Source of the DNA: Acetobacter aceti
GTDB taxonomy: Bacteria; Pseudomonadota; Alphaproteobacteria; Acetobacterales; Acetobacteraceae
Length of the DNA: 64,000 bases
NCBI RefSeq assembly: GCF_002005445.1
Contig: NZ_CP014692.1
Location: 930,001 to 994,000, forward strand
Direction: 5' to 3'
A program made the position numbers and the translations under genes. Positions 50,946 to 61,313 of this stretch are shown here, piece by piece (position 1 is the first letter of the stretch; each line of letters starts with the position of its first letter). Under the pieces are notes generated by a model. It searched no databases. It had not been told where the DNA came from and saw nothing but the letters and a program-made list of their open reading frames with translations.

Positions 50946-52202
50946 ATGGAACGATTTTCTGCTCTTTCCCTGGCCAGGAAGGCTCTCGGTGGCCATCTGG
51001 GCTGGAAGCCGCAATGGCGCTCCGTCGAGCAGCCAAAGAAGGCTTATGATATCATCATTGTCGGCGGCGGCGGCCACGGACTCGGTGCGGCGTATTACCT
51101 CGCCAAACAGCATGGGCTGCGCAACATCGCCGTGATTGAGCGTGGCTGGCTGGCGGGTGGCAATACTGCCCGTAACACCACCATCATCCGCTCGAATTAC
51201 CTGTTCGACGAAAGCTCCTCCTATTATGAGCACTCGCTGAAACTGTGGGAAAATCTCTCGCAGGAACTGAACTATAACGTCATGTTCAGTCAGCGCGGAT
51301 GCCTGATGGTGGCGCACACCGTACATGACGTGCAGGTGTTCAAGCGCCACGTTCATGCCAATCGCCTGAACGGAATCGACAATGAGTGGCTGTCGGCGGA
51401 GGAGGCGAAGGAGTTCTGTCCGCCGCTGAACATCTCGCCGAACATCCGTTATCCGGTCCTTGGCGCTTCGCTCCAGCGTCGCGCCGGCACGGCCCGTCAT
51501 GACGCCGTGGCGTGGGGCTTCGCCCGCGCCGCCAGTGACATGGGCGTGGACATCATCGAGAATTGCGAAGTGACCGGCATCAATCGTGGTCCGGACGGCG
51601 CTGTGACCGGCGTCGAAACCACGAAAGGCACGGTCAACGCGAAGAAGGTCGCTGTCTCGGCGGCGGGTCACAGTTCTGTGGTCATGGCTATGGCGGGCAT
51701 CCGCGTGCCTCTGCAGAGCAATCCGCTTCAGGCCCTTGTCTCCGAGCCGGTGAAGCCTGCTTTCCCCACCATCGTCATGTCCAACACCATTCACGCCTAT
51801 ATCAGCCAGTCTGACAAAGGCGAGATGGTGATCGGCGCGGGCACGGACTCCTATGTGTCCTATACCCAGCGGGGCGGGCTGCATATTCCGGCCGAGACGC
51901 TCGCGGCGATCTGTGAGCTGTTCCCGATGTTCCGCCGTCTGCGCATGATGCGTTCGTGGGGTGGAATCACGGACAACACTCCGGATCGCTCGCCGATCAC
52001 GGCGAAGACGTCGGTGCCGGGGCTTTACGTCAACTGCGGCTGGGGAACGGGCGGCTTCAAGGCGACGCCGGGTGCGGCGAACCTGTTTGCCTGGACCATC
52101 GCGAAGAACGAGCCACATCCGATCAATGCGCCCTTCACCATTGAGCGTTTCCGTGACGGCGTGATGATCGACGAAGCGGCGGCGGCGGCGGTGGCGCACT
52201 GA
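50946..52202 (+). CDS. soxB: Sarcosine oxidase beta subunit
   Basis: The 418-residue flavin subunit of heterotetrameric sarcosine oxidase, which oxidises sarcosine to glycine with formaldehyde or methylene-THF and H2O2. The FAD motif is [21 protein letters not shown] (residue ~37). Further family marks are [20 protein letters not shown], where the His that usually carries covalent FMN lies further along, and the C-terminal [17 protein letters not shown]. It heads soxBDAG in the usual order. The ATG follows GGGACGG. Confidence 0.95.
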   Translation: MERFSALSLARKALGGHLGWKPQWRSVEQPKKAYDIIIVGGGGHGLGAAYYLAKQHGLRNIAVIERGWLAGGNTARNTTIIRSNYLFDESSSYYEHSLKLWENLSQELNYNVMFSQRGCLMVAHTVHDVQVFKRHVHANRLNGIDNEWLSAEEAKEFCPPLNISPNIRYPVLGASLQRRAGTARHDAVAWGFARAASDMGVDIIENCEVTGINRGPDGAVTGVETTKGTVNAKKVAVSAAGHSSVVMAMAGIRVPLQSNPLQALVSEPVKPAFPTIVMSNTIHAYISQSDKGEMVIGAGTDSYVSYTQRGGLHIPAETLAAICELFPMFRRLRMMRSWGGITDNTPDRSPITAKTSVPGLYVNCGWGTGGFKATPGAANLFAWTIAKNEPHPINAPFTIERFRDGVMIDEAAAAAVAH

Positions 52203-52289
52203 TATGGTGTCCCGCCTTATGCTTCATGAACCAACGCCGATAATGGCGCGAGTTTTCACATCCGGTCTGCTCCGAGGAGCGAGTGCATC

Positions 52290-52595
52290 ATGCTGCTGAT
52301 CCGCTGCCCGTATTGCGGGGAACGAGCCGAAGTCGAATTTTCAAACGGGGGCGAGGCTCATATCGACCGCCCGCTGGATCCCATGAGCCTGACCGATGAG
52401 GAATGGGCTCAGTTTCTCTACATGCGCGACAATCCGAAGGGGCTGATCGCCGAGCGGTGGCGTCATGCCCACGGCTGCAACCGCTTCTTCAACGCCATCC
52501 GTGACACACGGACGGACCGTTTCGTTGTCACCTATGAAATCGGACAGCCGCGTCCGGAAGTCACTCCGGAACAGGCTGCGGAGGCTGCACGATGA
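52290..52595 (+). CDS. soxD: Sarcosine oxidase delta subunit
   Basis: The 101-residue zinc subunit of sarcosine oxidase. CPYCGERAEVEF near the start and HAHGCNRFF mid-protein give the zinc ligands (three Cys and one His). It is structural, at the subunit interface. Its stop overlaps the soxA start (ATGA). Confidence 0.95.
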   Translation: MLLIRCPYCGERAEVEFSNGGEAHIDRPLDPMSLTDEEWAQFLYMRDNPKGLIAERWRHAHGCNRFFNAIRDTRTDRFVVTYEIGQPRPEVTPEQAAEAAR

Positions 52596-55500
52596 GCCGT
52601 TTGTCCCGCGCTTCTGGTCGCATTCCCGGTCGCGGTCGTGTCAATTCGCGTCGCCCGGTGCGCTTCACGTTTGATGGTCGCAGCTTTGAAGGATTCGAGG
52701 GCGATACGCTCGCCTCGGCTCTCTTGGCGAACGGCGTTCACCTGATGGGCCGATCCTTCAAATATCACCGTCCGCGTGGCCCGATCTCTGCCGGTTCCGA
52801 TGAGCCGAACGCCATTGTCGCGATCGGTTCCGGCCCAGCGTTGCAGACACCAAACCTCGTCGCCACGCAGGTCGAAATCTATGACGGCCTGAAGGCGCAG
52901 AGCCAGAACCGTTTCCCCTGCCTTCAGTTCGACATGGGGGCGGTGAACAATCTGGCGTCTCCATTGCTGCCGTCGGGATTCTACTACAAGACCTTTATGT
53001 GGCCACGGAATTTCTGGACCAAGGTCTATGAACCGGTCATCCGTCGTTCAGCCGGTCTGGGTGTGGCCCCGACCGAACCCGATCCGGATCACTATGCCTT
53101 CCAGTACACGTTCTGTGACGTGCTGGTGGCCGGTGGCGGCGTATCCGGTCTGGCGGCAGCTCTTGCAGCGGCGAAGGCCGGTGCGGAAGTGATGATCGCT
53201 GACGAGACGGCGGAGTTTGGTGGCAGTCTGCTGTCTGACCGTACGTCCCGCATCGATGGTCTGCCTGTCGCCGAGTGGGTCGAGCGCACGGTCGCCGAAC
53301 TGAAGAAGCTGCCTAACGTGCGGATGTTTACCCGCACCACGGTCTTCAACTACGGCCCGCATAACATGGTGGCGCTCAACGAGCGTATGACCGATCATCT
53401 GGGCGCGCCCAACCCGGCCACGCCGCGCGAGCGTCTGTGGCAGGTGCGCGCGAAGCAGGTGGTTATCGCATCCGGTGCGATCGAGCGTCCGCTGGTGTTC
53501 GAGGGCAATGACCGTCCCGGCGTCATGCTCGCTAGTGCGGCTCAGACCTATCTCAACCGGTATGGTGTTGCCTGTGGCCGTAAGGCGGTCATCGCCACGG
53601 CGGATGACAGCGCCTATCGCGTGGCGCTCGATCTGCTTGAGGCGGGCGTGAAGATCGCGGCCATCGTCGATATTCGTCCCAAGCCGGACTCCGAACTGTT
53701 CCGCAAGGCAAAGGCCGCGGGCGTCACGGTGCTGACCAACAGCACGGTTCAGCGCGCGCACGGTTCGCAGCGTATTCACAGCGTCGAACTCGCTCCGGTT
53801 CTGCCGGGCGGCGATGTAGGCGAGGGCAAAAACTACAGTTGCGACCTGCTGCTGATGGCGGGTGGCTGGACGCCGAGTCTGCATCTGTTCTCCCAGTCAA
53901 AGGGCAAGGTCATCTACAACGCTGATCTCGACACCTATCTGCCCGGCGAGTCCGCCCAGGCGGAGCGTTCGACCGGGTCCTGCCGGGGGATCTATGACCT
54001 TGGCGAAGTGCTGGCCGATGGTCTGAAAGCCGGTGCCGCAGCGGCGAAAGACGCAGGTTTCGAGGGTGAAGTTGATCTTCCCTTGTGGGAAGTGAGCAGT
54101 GACGCCATTGGTCGCGGTGGTTTCACCGGCGCTCTGCCTCGTCGTGGCAAAGGTCTGATGGCCATGGCGTTCGTCGATTATCAGAACGACGTGACGGCCA
54201 AGGATGTGAAACTGGCCGTGCGCGAGGGCTTCCAGTCGATCGAGCATATCAAGCGCTACACGACGACCGGCATGGCCACCGATCAGGGCAAGACCTCGAA
54301 CCTCAACGCACTCGGCATCGCCTCCAATGCCCTTGGTCGTCCGAAGCAGCAGATCGGTCTCACCACGTTCCGCGCCCCTTATACGCCTGTCACGTTCGGT
54401 GCGTTCAGCGGTCATGAGCGGGGCAATCTGTTCGATCCGGATCGTCGCACGCCGATCGATCCCTGGGCGCGCAGCAAGGGCGCGGTCTTCGAGGATGTCA
54501 GCCTGTGGCGTCGCGCCCGCTACTTCCCGCAGCCGGGTGAGGACATGGACGCCGCCGTGGCCCGTGAGTGCCTCGCTGTCCGCAAGAGCGTCGGCATCTT
54601 TGACGCCACCACGCTGGGCAAGATCGAGGTCGTCGGACCTGACGCCGCCGAGTTCATGAACCGGATGTATGTCAACGCCTGGACCAAGCTGGGTGTCGGC
54701 AAATGCCGTTACGGTCTGATGTGTCGTGAAAACGGCTTCGTCTATGATGACGGTGTCGTCGGTCGCATCGCAACGGACCGCTTCCATGTCACCACCACGA
54801 CAGGCGGCGCAGCGGGCGTTCTGAACATGATGGAGGATTACCTCCAGACCGAATGGCAGGATCTTGATGTGTGGCTGACTTCCACCTCGGAAGAGTGGGC
54901 GGTCATCGCCGTGCAGGGGCCGAAGGCGCGTGAGGTTCTCGCCCCGCTCGTGGACGGTCTCGACATCTCGCACGCCACGATGCCGCATATGAGCGTCGTG
55001 GAAGGCACCATCGGCGGTATTCCGATGCGTCTGTTCCGCGTCAGTTTCTCCGGTGAGCTTGGTTTCGAGGTGAACGTGCCGCCAAGCCGTGCGCTGGAAG
55101 TGTGGGAACGTATCTGGGAAGCAGGCAAAGCCTACGACATGACGCCTTACGGCACGGAGACGATGCACGTCCTGCGCGCCGAGAAAGGCTACATCATTGT
55201 CGGGCAGGAAACTGACGGCACGGCCACCCCGGACGACGCGGGTTGCGGCTGGGCGGTCAGCAAGCTGAAGAAGGACTTCGTGGGCAAGCGCTCGCTGGTT
55301 CTTCCGGCGATGCAGGACCCGGACCGCTACCAGCTTGTCGGACTCTACACGCAGGCGCCGCAGGAAGTGCTGGAAGAGGGCGCGCAGCTTGTCGCCAGCC
55401 CGGATGAGGTCATCCCGATGAGCAAGATCGGACATGTCACCTCGTCCTACCACAGCGCCACGCTGGGCCGGTCCATCGCGCTCGCCATGGTGTCCGGTGG

Positions 55501-55612
55501 TCGCGCCCGCATGGGCCAGACCCTCTATGTGCCGATGGAAGACAAGGTGATCCCGGTCACCGTGACCAGCCCGGTGTTTTATGACGCGGAAGGAGCCCGC
55601 CTCAATGTCTGA
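52592..55612 (+). CDS. soxA: Sarcosine oxidase alpha subunit
   Basis: A 1006-residue subunit. It has an N-terminal ferredoxin-like fold without cluster Cys (VRFTFDGRSFEGFEGDTLASALLANG). An NAD-binding Rossmann domain from ~168 (CDVLVAGGGVSGLAAALAAAKAG) comes next, and a C-terminal aminomethyltransferase (GcvT-like) folate domain from ~600 with FDATTLGKIEVVGPDAAEFMNRMYVN. The folate domain captures the one-carbon unit as methylene-THF. Length and order match the family exactly. Confidence 0.96.
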   Translation: MSRLSRASGRIPGRGRVNSRRPVRFTFDGRSFEGFEGDTLASALLANGVHLMGRSFKYHRPRGPISAGSDEPNAIVAIGSGPALQTPNLVATQVEIYDGLKAQSQNRFPCLQFDMGAVNNLASPLLPSGFYYKTFMWPRNFWTKVYEPVIRRSAGLGVAPTEPDPDHYAFQYTFCDVLVAGGGVSGLAAALAAAKAGAEVMIADETAEFGGSLLSDRTSRIDGLPVAEWVERTVAELKKLPNVRMFTRTTVFNYGPHNMVALNERMTDHLGAPNPATPRERLWQVRAKQVVIASGAIERPLVFEGNDRPGVMLASAAQTYLNRYGVACGRKAVIATADDSAYRVALDLLEAGVKIAAIVDIRPKPDSELFRKAKAAGVTVLTNSTVQRAHGSQRIHSVELAPVLPGGDVGEGKNYSCDLLLMAGGWTPSLHLFSQSKGKVIYNADLDTYLPGESAQAERSTGSCRGIYDLGEVLADGLKAGAAAAKDAGFEGEVDLPLWEVSSDAIGRGGFTGALPRRGKGLMAMAFVDYQNDVTAKDVKLAVREGFQSIEHIKRYTTTGMATDQGKTSNLNALGIASNALGRPKQQIGLTTFRAPYTPVTFGAFSGHERGNLFDPDRRTPIDPWARSKGAVFEDVSLWRRARYFPQPGEDMDAAVARECLAVRKSVGIFDATTLGKIEVVGPDAAEFMNRMYVNAWTKLGVGKCRYGLMCRENGFVYDDGVVGRIATDRFHVTTTTGGAAGVLNMMEDYLQTEWQDLDVWLTSTSEEWAVIAVQGPKAREVLAPLVDGLDISHATMPHMSVVEGTIGGIPMRLFRVSFSGELGFEVNVPPSRALEVWERIWEAGKAYDMTPYGTETMHVLRAEKGYIIVGQETDGTATPDDAGCGWAVSKLKKDFVGKRSLVLPAMQDPDRYQLVGLYTQAPQEVLEEGAQLVASPDEVIPMSKIGHVTSSYHSATLGRSIALAMVSGGRARMGQTLYVPMEDKVIPVTVTSPVFYDAEGARLNV

Positions 55613-56144
55613 CGCACTTGCCCCCAACTCACTGGCTGTCTCCCGCGCCGGGTTCACAGCCACCCCGCTCAAGGGAGGGCGTCGCTTCGCCCTTCAGGGA
55701 CGGAAAGGCACACTCGAAGGTGCGGCGATGGCTTTCGGTCTGTCCGAAGTCCCGGCGATGCTGAAGTCCGTGACGGTTGGTGACTGTACGTTGCTGCGTC
55801 TCGCGCCGCAGGAGCTGTTTATCATTACAGGCGAGGCCGGATTGCCTGAAGCCGTCACGACTTATCTCGGCACGGTGCCGAACAGTCTGGTGGAGGTTTC
55901 AGAGCGTCAGATCGGCTGGACGCTGGAAGGTGAAAAGCTGCGCGACACGCTGGCGACATTGAGTCCGCTGGATATGCGGGAGCGGTCCTTCCCGGTCGGG
56001 ATGGTCACGCGCACGCTGTTTGGCAAGGCGGACGGCATGATCTGGCGTACGGGTGAAAATACGTTTCATCTGGAGGTATGGCGATCCTTTGGACCGTATA
56101 TGTCATCCATGATGGATGCAGCGGCGCTCGACGCGGCCTGGTAA
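55605..56144 (+). CDS. soxG: Sarcosine oxidase gamma subunit
   Basis: A 179-residue GcvT-like small subunit. LVEVSERQIGWTLEGEKLRDTLATLSPLDM and RTLFGKADGMIWRTGENTFHLEVWRSFGPYM match the SoxG family. It starts at 55605, overlapping the soxA stop by eight bases, with GGAG at ~55592. The frame could open at 55581, but this would lie further inside soxA. It closes the sox operon. Confidence 0.93.
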   Translation: MSDALAPNSLAVSRAGFTATPLKGGRRFALQGRKGTLEGAAMAFGLSEVPAMLKSVTVGDCTLLRLAPQELFIITGEAGLPEAVTTYLGTVPNSLVEVSERQIGWTLEGEKLRDTLATLSPLDMRERSFPVGMVTRTLFGKADGMIWRTGENTFHLEVWRSFGPYMSSMMDAAALDAAW

Positions 56145-56378
56145 TGTCCTGAAGTTGCCGGTTTTCGAGGATTGTCTGGAAAAGCGTATAATATTGTGGT
56201 GTTTCTCTAAGTAAATAATCGAAGCCATGTTCATCTGTTGGAGCGTGGTTTCGAGGTTTATCAAGTCGTTTCACAAGATGCGTTTTGGGCGGGGAACGTT
56301 CTTTGCAGGGATGGTCCGCACGGCACTTTCGTCGTCTGTTCTGAACGGACCGCGTAAAAGTATATCGGAAAGTTCGCC

Positions 56379-57749
56379 ATGATCAGTGTTTTTGAAATCT
56401 TCAAGATCGGCATTGGACCTTCCTCTTCTCACACGGTCGGTCCAATGAAGGCCGCTGCGGAATTCGTCACTGAACTGGCTATGCTGGCGGATGAGGCGGT
56501 TCACCCCCTGCACGTCCGCGCCACGCTTTATGGGTCCCTGGCCTGGACGGGAGTGGGTCATGCTACCGATCGGGCTGTTATTCTCGGCTTGGGCGGACTG
56601 CATCCCGATAGGGTCGACCCGGATGAGGCCGAGGCCGTTCTTGCGCGTGCGCGTGAAACGCATGAGCTTGGCCCGCGTGGCTGTATTTTCACCTTCGATC
56701 CTGACACGGACATCGTCTTTGACAAGGAAACGATCCCTCCCGTCCATCCGAACACGCTCCAGTTTCTCGCCACGGATGGGGAAGGAAAGGCTGTTCTGAT
56801 CCGGCGTTACTGCTCGATTGGTGGTGGTTTCGTCGTGCCTGAAGACAAGAACGCGGAGGCAGTGCCACAGAACGTCAATGTGCCGTTCGATTTCCGCAGC
56901 GGCGCACAGCTGCTGGCCTGCGCGCGACGCAGTGGCCTCAGTATTCCCGAGATCGTGCTGGCCAATGAGAGCGTCCTGCGTCCCGCGGAAGAGGTTCTGG
57001 CCTATGTGGATCGCATCATTGACGTGATGATGGCGTGCATTGACCGTGGGATGATTACGGAGGGAGTGCTGCCCGGTCGTCTCGGCGTGCAGCGGCGCGC
57101 ACCGGCCATCCGTGATCGTCTGGAGGCAGATCGGTTCCGCAATGTTCGCACGGCCCATGAGATCATGGACTGGGTCAGTCTCTTCGCCATTGCGGTCAAT
57201 GAAGAGAACGCGGCGGGTGGGCGCATCGTCACCGCTCCGACAAATGGTGCGGCTGGTGTCGTCCCCGCTGTGCTCAGGTATTATCGTGAGTACAGCGCAG
57301 GGGCATCACGAGCCGGTGAACGTGATTTTCTGCTGACCGCCGTCGCTATCGGCGGCCTGTTCAAACGGAATGCCTCCATTTCCGGTGCGGAGGTAGGTTG
57401 TCAGGGGGAGGTGGGCGTTGCCTGTTCCATGGCGGCGGCGGGTCTGTCCGCTGCTTTGGGAGCCGGCGCGGCACAGGTTGAGAACGCGGCGGAGATCGGA
57501 ATGGAGCATCACCTCGGCATGACGTGCGACCCTGTGGGGGGGCTGGTGCAGATTCCGTGCATCGAACGTAATGCTTTCGGAGCGATCAAGGCGATCAATG
57601 CGGCTTCGCTGGCCATGCGCGGAGATGGTTCGCATCACGTTTCTCTCGATGACGTGATCAAGACAATGTATGAGACCGGAAAAGATATGAGCAGCCGCTA
57701 CAAGGAGACCTCGCTTGGCGGTCTGGCGGTCCGCTTTCCCGAGTGCTGA
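56379..57749 (+). CDS. sdaA: L-serine ammonia-lyase (iron-sulfur type)
   Basis: A 456-residue single-chain enzyme that converts serine to pyruvate and ammonia. The N-terminal domain starts [24 protein letters not shown], as in all SdaA/SdaB. The [4Fe-4S] ligands are the Cys in [25 protein letters not shown] and neighbours. It sits between soxBDAG and gbcAB. In betaine degradation, glycine is joined to methylene-THF by GlyA to give serine, which this enzyme feeds into central metabolism. Confidence 0.95.
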   Translation: MISVFEIFKIGIGPSSSHTVGPMKAAAEFVTELAMLADEAVHPLHVRATLYGSLAWTGVGHATDRAVILGLGGLHPDRVDPDEAEAVLARARETHELGPRGCIFTFDPDTDIVFDKETIPPVHPNTLQFLATDGEGKAVLIRRYCSIGGGFVVPEDKNAEAVPQNVNVPFDFRSGAQLLACARRSGLSIPEIVLANESVLRPAEEVLAYVDRIIDVMMACIDRGMITEGVLPGRLGVQRRAPAIRDRLEADRFRNVRTAHEIMDWVSLFAIAVNEENAAGGRIVTAPTNGAAGVVPAVLRYYREYSAGASRAGERDFLLTAVAIGGLFKRNASISGAEVGCQGEVGVACSMAAAGLSAALGAGAAQVENAAEIGMEHHLGMTCDPVGGLVQIPCIERNAFGAIKAINAASLAMRGDGSHHVSLDDVIKTMYETGKDMSSRYKETSLGGLAVRFPEC

Positions 57750-57754
57750 TTCGT

Positions 57755-57874
57755 TTCTATTATCATTATGATATAAAACGATAAAATCGTAAGTAAGCCT
57801 GTAAGTTGAAGCCCTTTAATCTTTTGGGTTGGACAGTTTCACATCAAAGTCGTTACGATATAAAAATATGTCGT
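57755..57874. promoter_or_regulatory. AT-rich symmetric elements upstream of gbcA
   Basis: The 203-base gap before gbcA contains TATCA-TTA-TGATA (57761-57773) and an imperfect repeat around ACGATAT-AAAA-ATATGTCGT (57855-57874). These are candidate operator or promoter elements for the GbdR-like activator encoded downstream. They were identified by eye and have no proven role. Confidence 0.3.
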
Positions 57875-57952
57875 AATTCGGAAATTAAAATTTTCTAAAA
57901 GTCGCATACTGAGCGTGTTGAACCAGAGTCGGCTCGGGAAGGAAACACCGTC

Positions 57953-59209
57953 ATGTCCGGTCAAACAGAAGAAATGCTCAAAACACTCCTTGCCCGACGC
58001 AAGCCGGGTTTCGCTCTTGAAGCACCGTTCTACACGGATGAGGACATCTTCAATGAAGACATGAAGCATATTTTCGGTCAGCACTGGATTTATGTCGCCG
58101 TCGAGCCGGATGTTGCCGAACCTGGTGACGCAATAGTCGTCAATATCGGAAAATCTTCCGTGATCATCACGCGCGACGATGATGATGCGATTCGGGCTTT
58201 CCATAATGTCTGCCGTCATCGTGGTGCCAGGATGATTCCCGAAGGCAAGACGATGATCGGAAACATCGTCTGTCCCTATCACTCATGGACCTACGGGATT
58301 GATGGCGCGCTGAAATTTGCCGAGCATATGGGGGAAGATTTCGACCCCAAATGTCGTGGCCTGAAAAAGGTGGCGGTGCGTTCTGTTGCCGGGCTGATCT
58401 TTATCTGTCTTGCTGAAAACCCGCCGGAAGATATCGAGGACATGGCCCGTGTCATGGAGCCGTATCTTGCGCCGCACGATCTGAAAAACACACGGGTGGC
58501 GTTCGAGTCCGATCTCATCGAGAAAGGAAACTGGAAGCTCACTCTGGAAAACAACCGCGAGTGCTATCACTGCGGTCCGAACCACCCTGAACTGACCATT
58601 CCGCTTTTTGCCTATGGCTTCGGCTATGCGCCCGGAACGCTGGATGAGGACAGTCAGCGCGACGCACAGCGTTATGCGGAACTGGCCACCACATGCCATG
58701 CGCGTTGGGAGGGTGAGGGGCTTCCGTCCCGTGAGGTCGAGCATCTTGATGATATGGTCACGGGTTTCCGGACCGAACGTCTGCCGATCGATCGCTCTGG
58801 TGAGAGCCAGACACTGGACACCAAAGCAGCCTGCAGCGTTCCGCTGGGTGATCTGAAGGACAAGGCGATCGGTGGTCTGTCTTTCTGGACGCAGCCGAAT
58901 TCATGGCATCATTTCATGGGCGATCACATTGTCACCTTCGCCGTGTTTCCGCTGGACGCCAGCACGACGCTGGTGCGTACGAAGTGGCTCGTGCACAAAG
59001 ATGCGGTCGAAGGCGTTGATTATGATCTGCAACGTCTGACGGAAGTCTGGCAGGCCACGAACCAGCAGGATGCGGATCTTGTCGAGATTTCCCAGCAGGG
59101 TGCGACTGATCCCGCCTTCGAGGCCGGACCTTATTCTCCTTATACGGAGGGTCTCGTTGAAAAATTCGCTGCGTGGTACATTGGTCGTATGAAAGCAGCT
59201 CTGGCATGA
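57953..59209 (+). CDS. gbcA: Glycine betaine monooxygenase, Rieske oxygenase component
   Basis: A 418-residue terminal oxygenase that N-demethylates glycine betaine to dimethylglycine, releasing formaldehyde. The Rieske [2Fe-2S] ligands are Cys87-x-His89 (CRHRG) and Cys107-x2-His110 (CPYHSW). The mononuclear iron site is in NRECYHCGPNHPEL with a downstream Asp. The gene context (gbcB, dgcA, sox) picks this family over other Rieske oxygenases. The stop overlaps the gbcB start (ATGA). Confidence 0.92.
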   Translation: MSGQTEEMLKTLLARRKPGFALEAPFYTDEDIFNEDMKHIFGQHWIYVAVEPDVAEPGDAIVVNIGKSSVIITRDDDDAIRAFHNVCRHRGARMIPEGKTMIGNIVCPYHSWTYGIDGALKFAEHMGEDFDPKCRGLKKVAVRSVAGLIFICLAENPPEDIEDMARVMEPYLAPHDLKNTRVAFESDLIEKGNWKLTLENNRECYHCGPNHPELTIPLFAYGFGYAPGTLDEDSQRDAQRYAELATTCHARWEGEGLPSREVEHLDDMVTGFRTERLPIDRSGESQTLDTKAACSVPLGDLKDKAIGGLSFWTQPNSWHHFMGDHIVTFAVFPLDASTTLVRTKWLVHKDAVEGVDYDLQRLTEVWQATNQQDADLVEISQQGATDPAFEAGPYSPYTEGLVEKFAAWYIGRMKAALA

Positions 59210-60312
59210 CGGTAAACGGCGTGCTTGCGGAATTGAACGGTCTGGCTTCCGCTCCTTTATGGAATCCGGAGCGGGATGAAGTGCTTGTCTGTCGTCAGGT
59301 CATCGACGAAACGCACGATGTGAAGACATTCGTGTTTTCCGCTCCACAGGCGCGCCGTTTTTGCTATCTGCCCGGCCAGTTCATGACGTTTTCTCTTCCA
59401 TGCGGCCCATCGGGAGAGGAGATAAACCGAAGCTATACACTTTCTTCCGCGCCAACCCGACCGGACCGCGTGTCGATTACCGTAAAGCGGGTGGAGAAAG
59501 GTCCAGTTTCGAACTGGCTGCACGATACTCTGCAACCGGGGATGGAAGTAAAGGTTGCGGGACCGGCTGGAGAGTTTACCTGCGCTGACAGTTCATCGAA
59601 AAAATTTCTTTTTTTGTCAGGGGGAAGCGGGATAACGCCGATGATGTCCATGTCCCGCACGCTGATGGATCTCGGTGGGGAGGCGGATGTGGTGTTTCTC
59701 CACAGCGCCCGTAGCCCCGATGATCTGATTTTCGCGCGGGAACTGGCGCTGATGGAGCAGCGCTGGTCCGGCTTTCGCGCTTCCACGGTCTGTGAGAGCG
59801 ATACGCCCTCCGTTCGCTGGACGGGGCTGCGCGGACGGCTTGTCGCTCCAATGCTGCCATTGATCGCTCCTGATTTTCTGGAGCGCGAAGTCTATGTCTG
59901 CGGTCCTGCGCCCTATATGACGGCGGTTCGTACGCTGCTTGCAGACAGCGGTTTCGACATGACCCGCCATCACGAAGAGAGCTTCGATTTCGCCACGCTG
60001 ATGCAGGGCGAACTTGAAGATGCTTTCGCGGCTCCGGAGCCAGGCGAGACGACATACAAGGTGAACTTTACAAAAAGCCGTCGTGAGATCGAATGCGGCG
60101 CGGACACCAATATCCTTTCCGCTGCCCGTGCAGAGGGGATGCGTGTTCCAGCCTCCTGCGGAAAAGGTCTGTGTGGCACCTGCAAGTGCAAGCTTGTGTC
60201 AGGTACGGTGGAAATGAAGCACGAGGGCGGTATCCGCCAGCGTGAAGTCGATATGGGCATGATCCTGATCTGCTGTTCAAAGCCCACCAGCGACGTGGTG
60301 ATCGAACGCTGA
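59206..60312 (+). CDS. gbcB: Glycine betaine monooxygenase, reductase component
   Basis: A 368-residue electron-transfer protein that feeds GbcA. It has an FAD domain (NRSYTLSSAPTRPD), an NAD domain (FLFLSGGSGITPMMSM, VYVCGPAPYM) and a C-terminal plant-type [2Fe-2S] domain (CGKGLCGTCKCKLVSG plus a later Cys). The start at 59206 is coupled to gbcA. The frame can be opened 33 bases earlier inside gbcA, but the ATGA overlap is the natural start. Confidence 0.93.
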   Translation: MTVNGVLAELNGLASAPLWNPERDEVLVCRQVIDETHDVKTFVFSAPQARRFCYLPGQFMTFSLPCGPSGEEINRSYTLSSAPTRPDRVSITVKRVEKGPVSNWLHDTLQPGMEVKVAGPAGEFTCADSSSKKFLFLSGGSGITPMMSMSRTLMDLGGEADVVFLHSARSPDDLIFARELALMEQRWSGFRASTVCESDTPSVRWTGLRGRLVAPMLPLIAPDFLEREVYVCGPAPYMTAVRTLLADSGFDMTRHHEESFDFATLMQGELEDAFAAPEPGETTYKVNFTKSRREIECGADTNILSAARAEGMRVPASCGKGLCGTCKCKLVSGTVEMKHEGGIRQREVDMGMILICCSKPTSDVVIER

Positions 60313-60314
60313 TC

Positions 60315-61313
60315 ATGTCTGCTTCGCCTGATCTCAGCAGCTTCCGATGCTTCGGTTTCCTGACGCTGTCAGGCTATTCGATGATCGCCGTGAGTAACGC
60401 CATTGAGGCGCTGCGGATGGCCAACAGGCTGGCAGGCGAGGAAATCTATATCTGGTCCGTGCTGTCACTGGATGGGGATGCTGTTCTGTCCAGTAACGGT
60501 CTCTCGCTCACTCCGACCCACTCCGTAAAGGAAGTGTCCCGCCCGGATGTTGTCTTTGTCTGCGGCGGTGTAGATGTCCGTGCCGCGACAGGCCCGACAT
60601 TGCTGACATGGCTGCGGCAGCAGGCCCGTCAGGGTGTTGCCCTCGGTGCGCTCTGCACCGGCACGTTCGCTCTTGCGGAAGCGGGGCTGCTTCGGGGCTA
60701 TCGCAGCGCCATACACTGGGAAAACCTCTCTTCGATCCGCGAGGAATTTCCGGAAATCGACATCACCGACGATCTTTTCGTCATCGATCGCAACCGGTTG
60801 ACCTGCACGGGCGGTCTCGCGCCACTCGATATGATGCTGAAAATCATCGCTTCCCGTTACGGTATGGCGCGGGTCAATGAAATCTCCACGCAGTTTCTTC
60901 TTGACCGCGACCGGTCGGGTGATGAGCGGCAGCCGATACCGGTACCTCCGGGAACACCGGAAGCGATGGCCAGAGCGCTCAGCCTGATCGAGCGGGAGAG
61001 TGACAGGCCGCTGCGGATCGAGGAGATCGCCGGGGCCGCCCATCTGTCGGTGCGGCAATTGGAGCGGATTTTTCGTCGCCACGCAGGCGTCACGCCGGCC
61101 GCCTATCTCGTCGGAGTGCGTCTGGAACGCGCCCGCCGTCTGCTCCGTCAGACGACGATGTCGGTCACCGATATCGGAACGGCCTGCGGCTTTGTGTCCA
61201 GCTCGCATTTCAGTTCAGCCTATCGCAGCCGCTTCGGTTGCCCGCCACGTGACGAACGGCGGCGGAAAGAAGGCTCCCCCAGACAGACTTCAACCATGGA
61301 TATGTCCGCATGA
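60315..61313 (+). CDS. GbdR-like transcriptional activator (GlxA/AraC family)
   Basis: A 332-residue regulator. Residues ~10-195 are a DJ-1/PfpI-like ligand domain (GFLTLSGYSMIAVSNAIEALRMANRLAGE, LGALCTGTFALAEAGLLRGYRSAIHWEN). Residues ~220-315 hold two AraC helix-turn-helix units (LRIEEIAGAAHLSVRQLERIFRRHAGVTPAAYL, MSVTDIGTACGFVSSSHFSSAYRSRFG). In Pseudomonas the homologous GbdR senses betaine and dimethylglycine and turns on gbc, dgc and sox genes. The gene is in the operon it probably controls: it starts two bases after gbcB and overlaps dgcA by four bases. Confidence 0.88.
   Translation: MSASPDLSSFRCFGFLTLSGYSMIAVSNAIEALRMANRLAGEEIYIWSVLSLDGDAVLSSNGLSLTPTHSVKEVSRPDVVFVCGGVDVRAATGPTLLTWLRQQARQGVALGALCTGTFALAEAGLLRGYRSAIHWENLSSIREEFPEIDITDDLFVIDRNRLTCTGGLAPLDMMLKIIASRYGMARVNEISTQFLLDRDRSGDERQPIPVPPGTPEAMARALSLIERESDRPLRIEEIAGAAHLSVRQLERIFRRHAGVTPAAYLVGVRLERARRLLRQTTMSVTDIGTACGFVSSSHFSSAYRSRFGCPPRDERRRKEGSPRQTSTMDMSA

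Noticed and set aside
50856..52199. A 447-codon minus-strand frame opposite soxB
   Set aside because: Antisense to a certain gene with His/Arg-rich, motif-free translation.
53897..55672. A 591-codon minus-strand frame opposite soxA
   Set aside because: Long open antisense frames are expected in GC-rich DNA; no known protein pattern.
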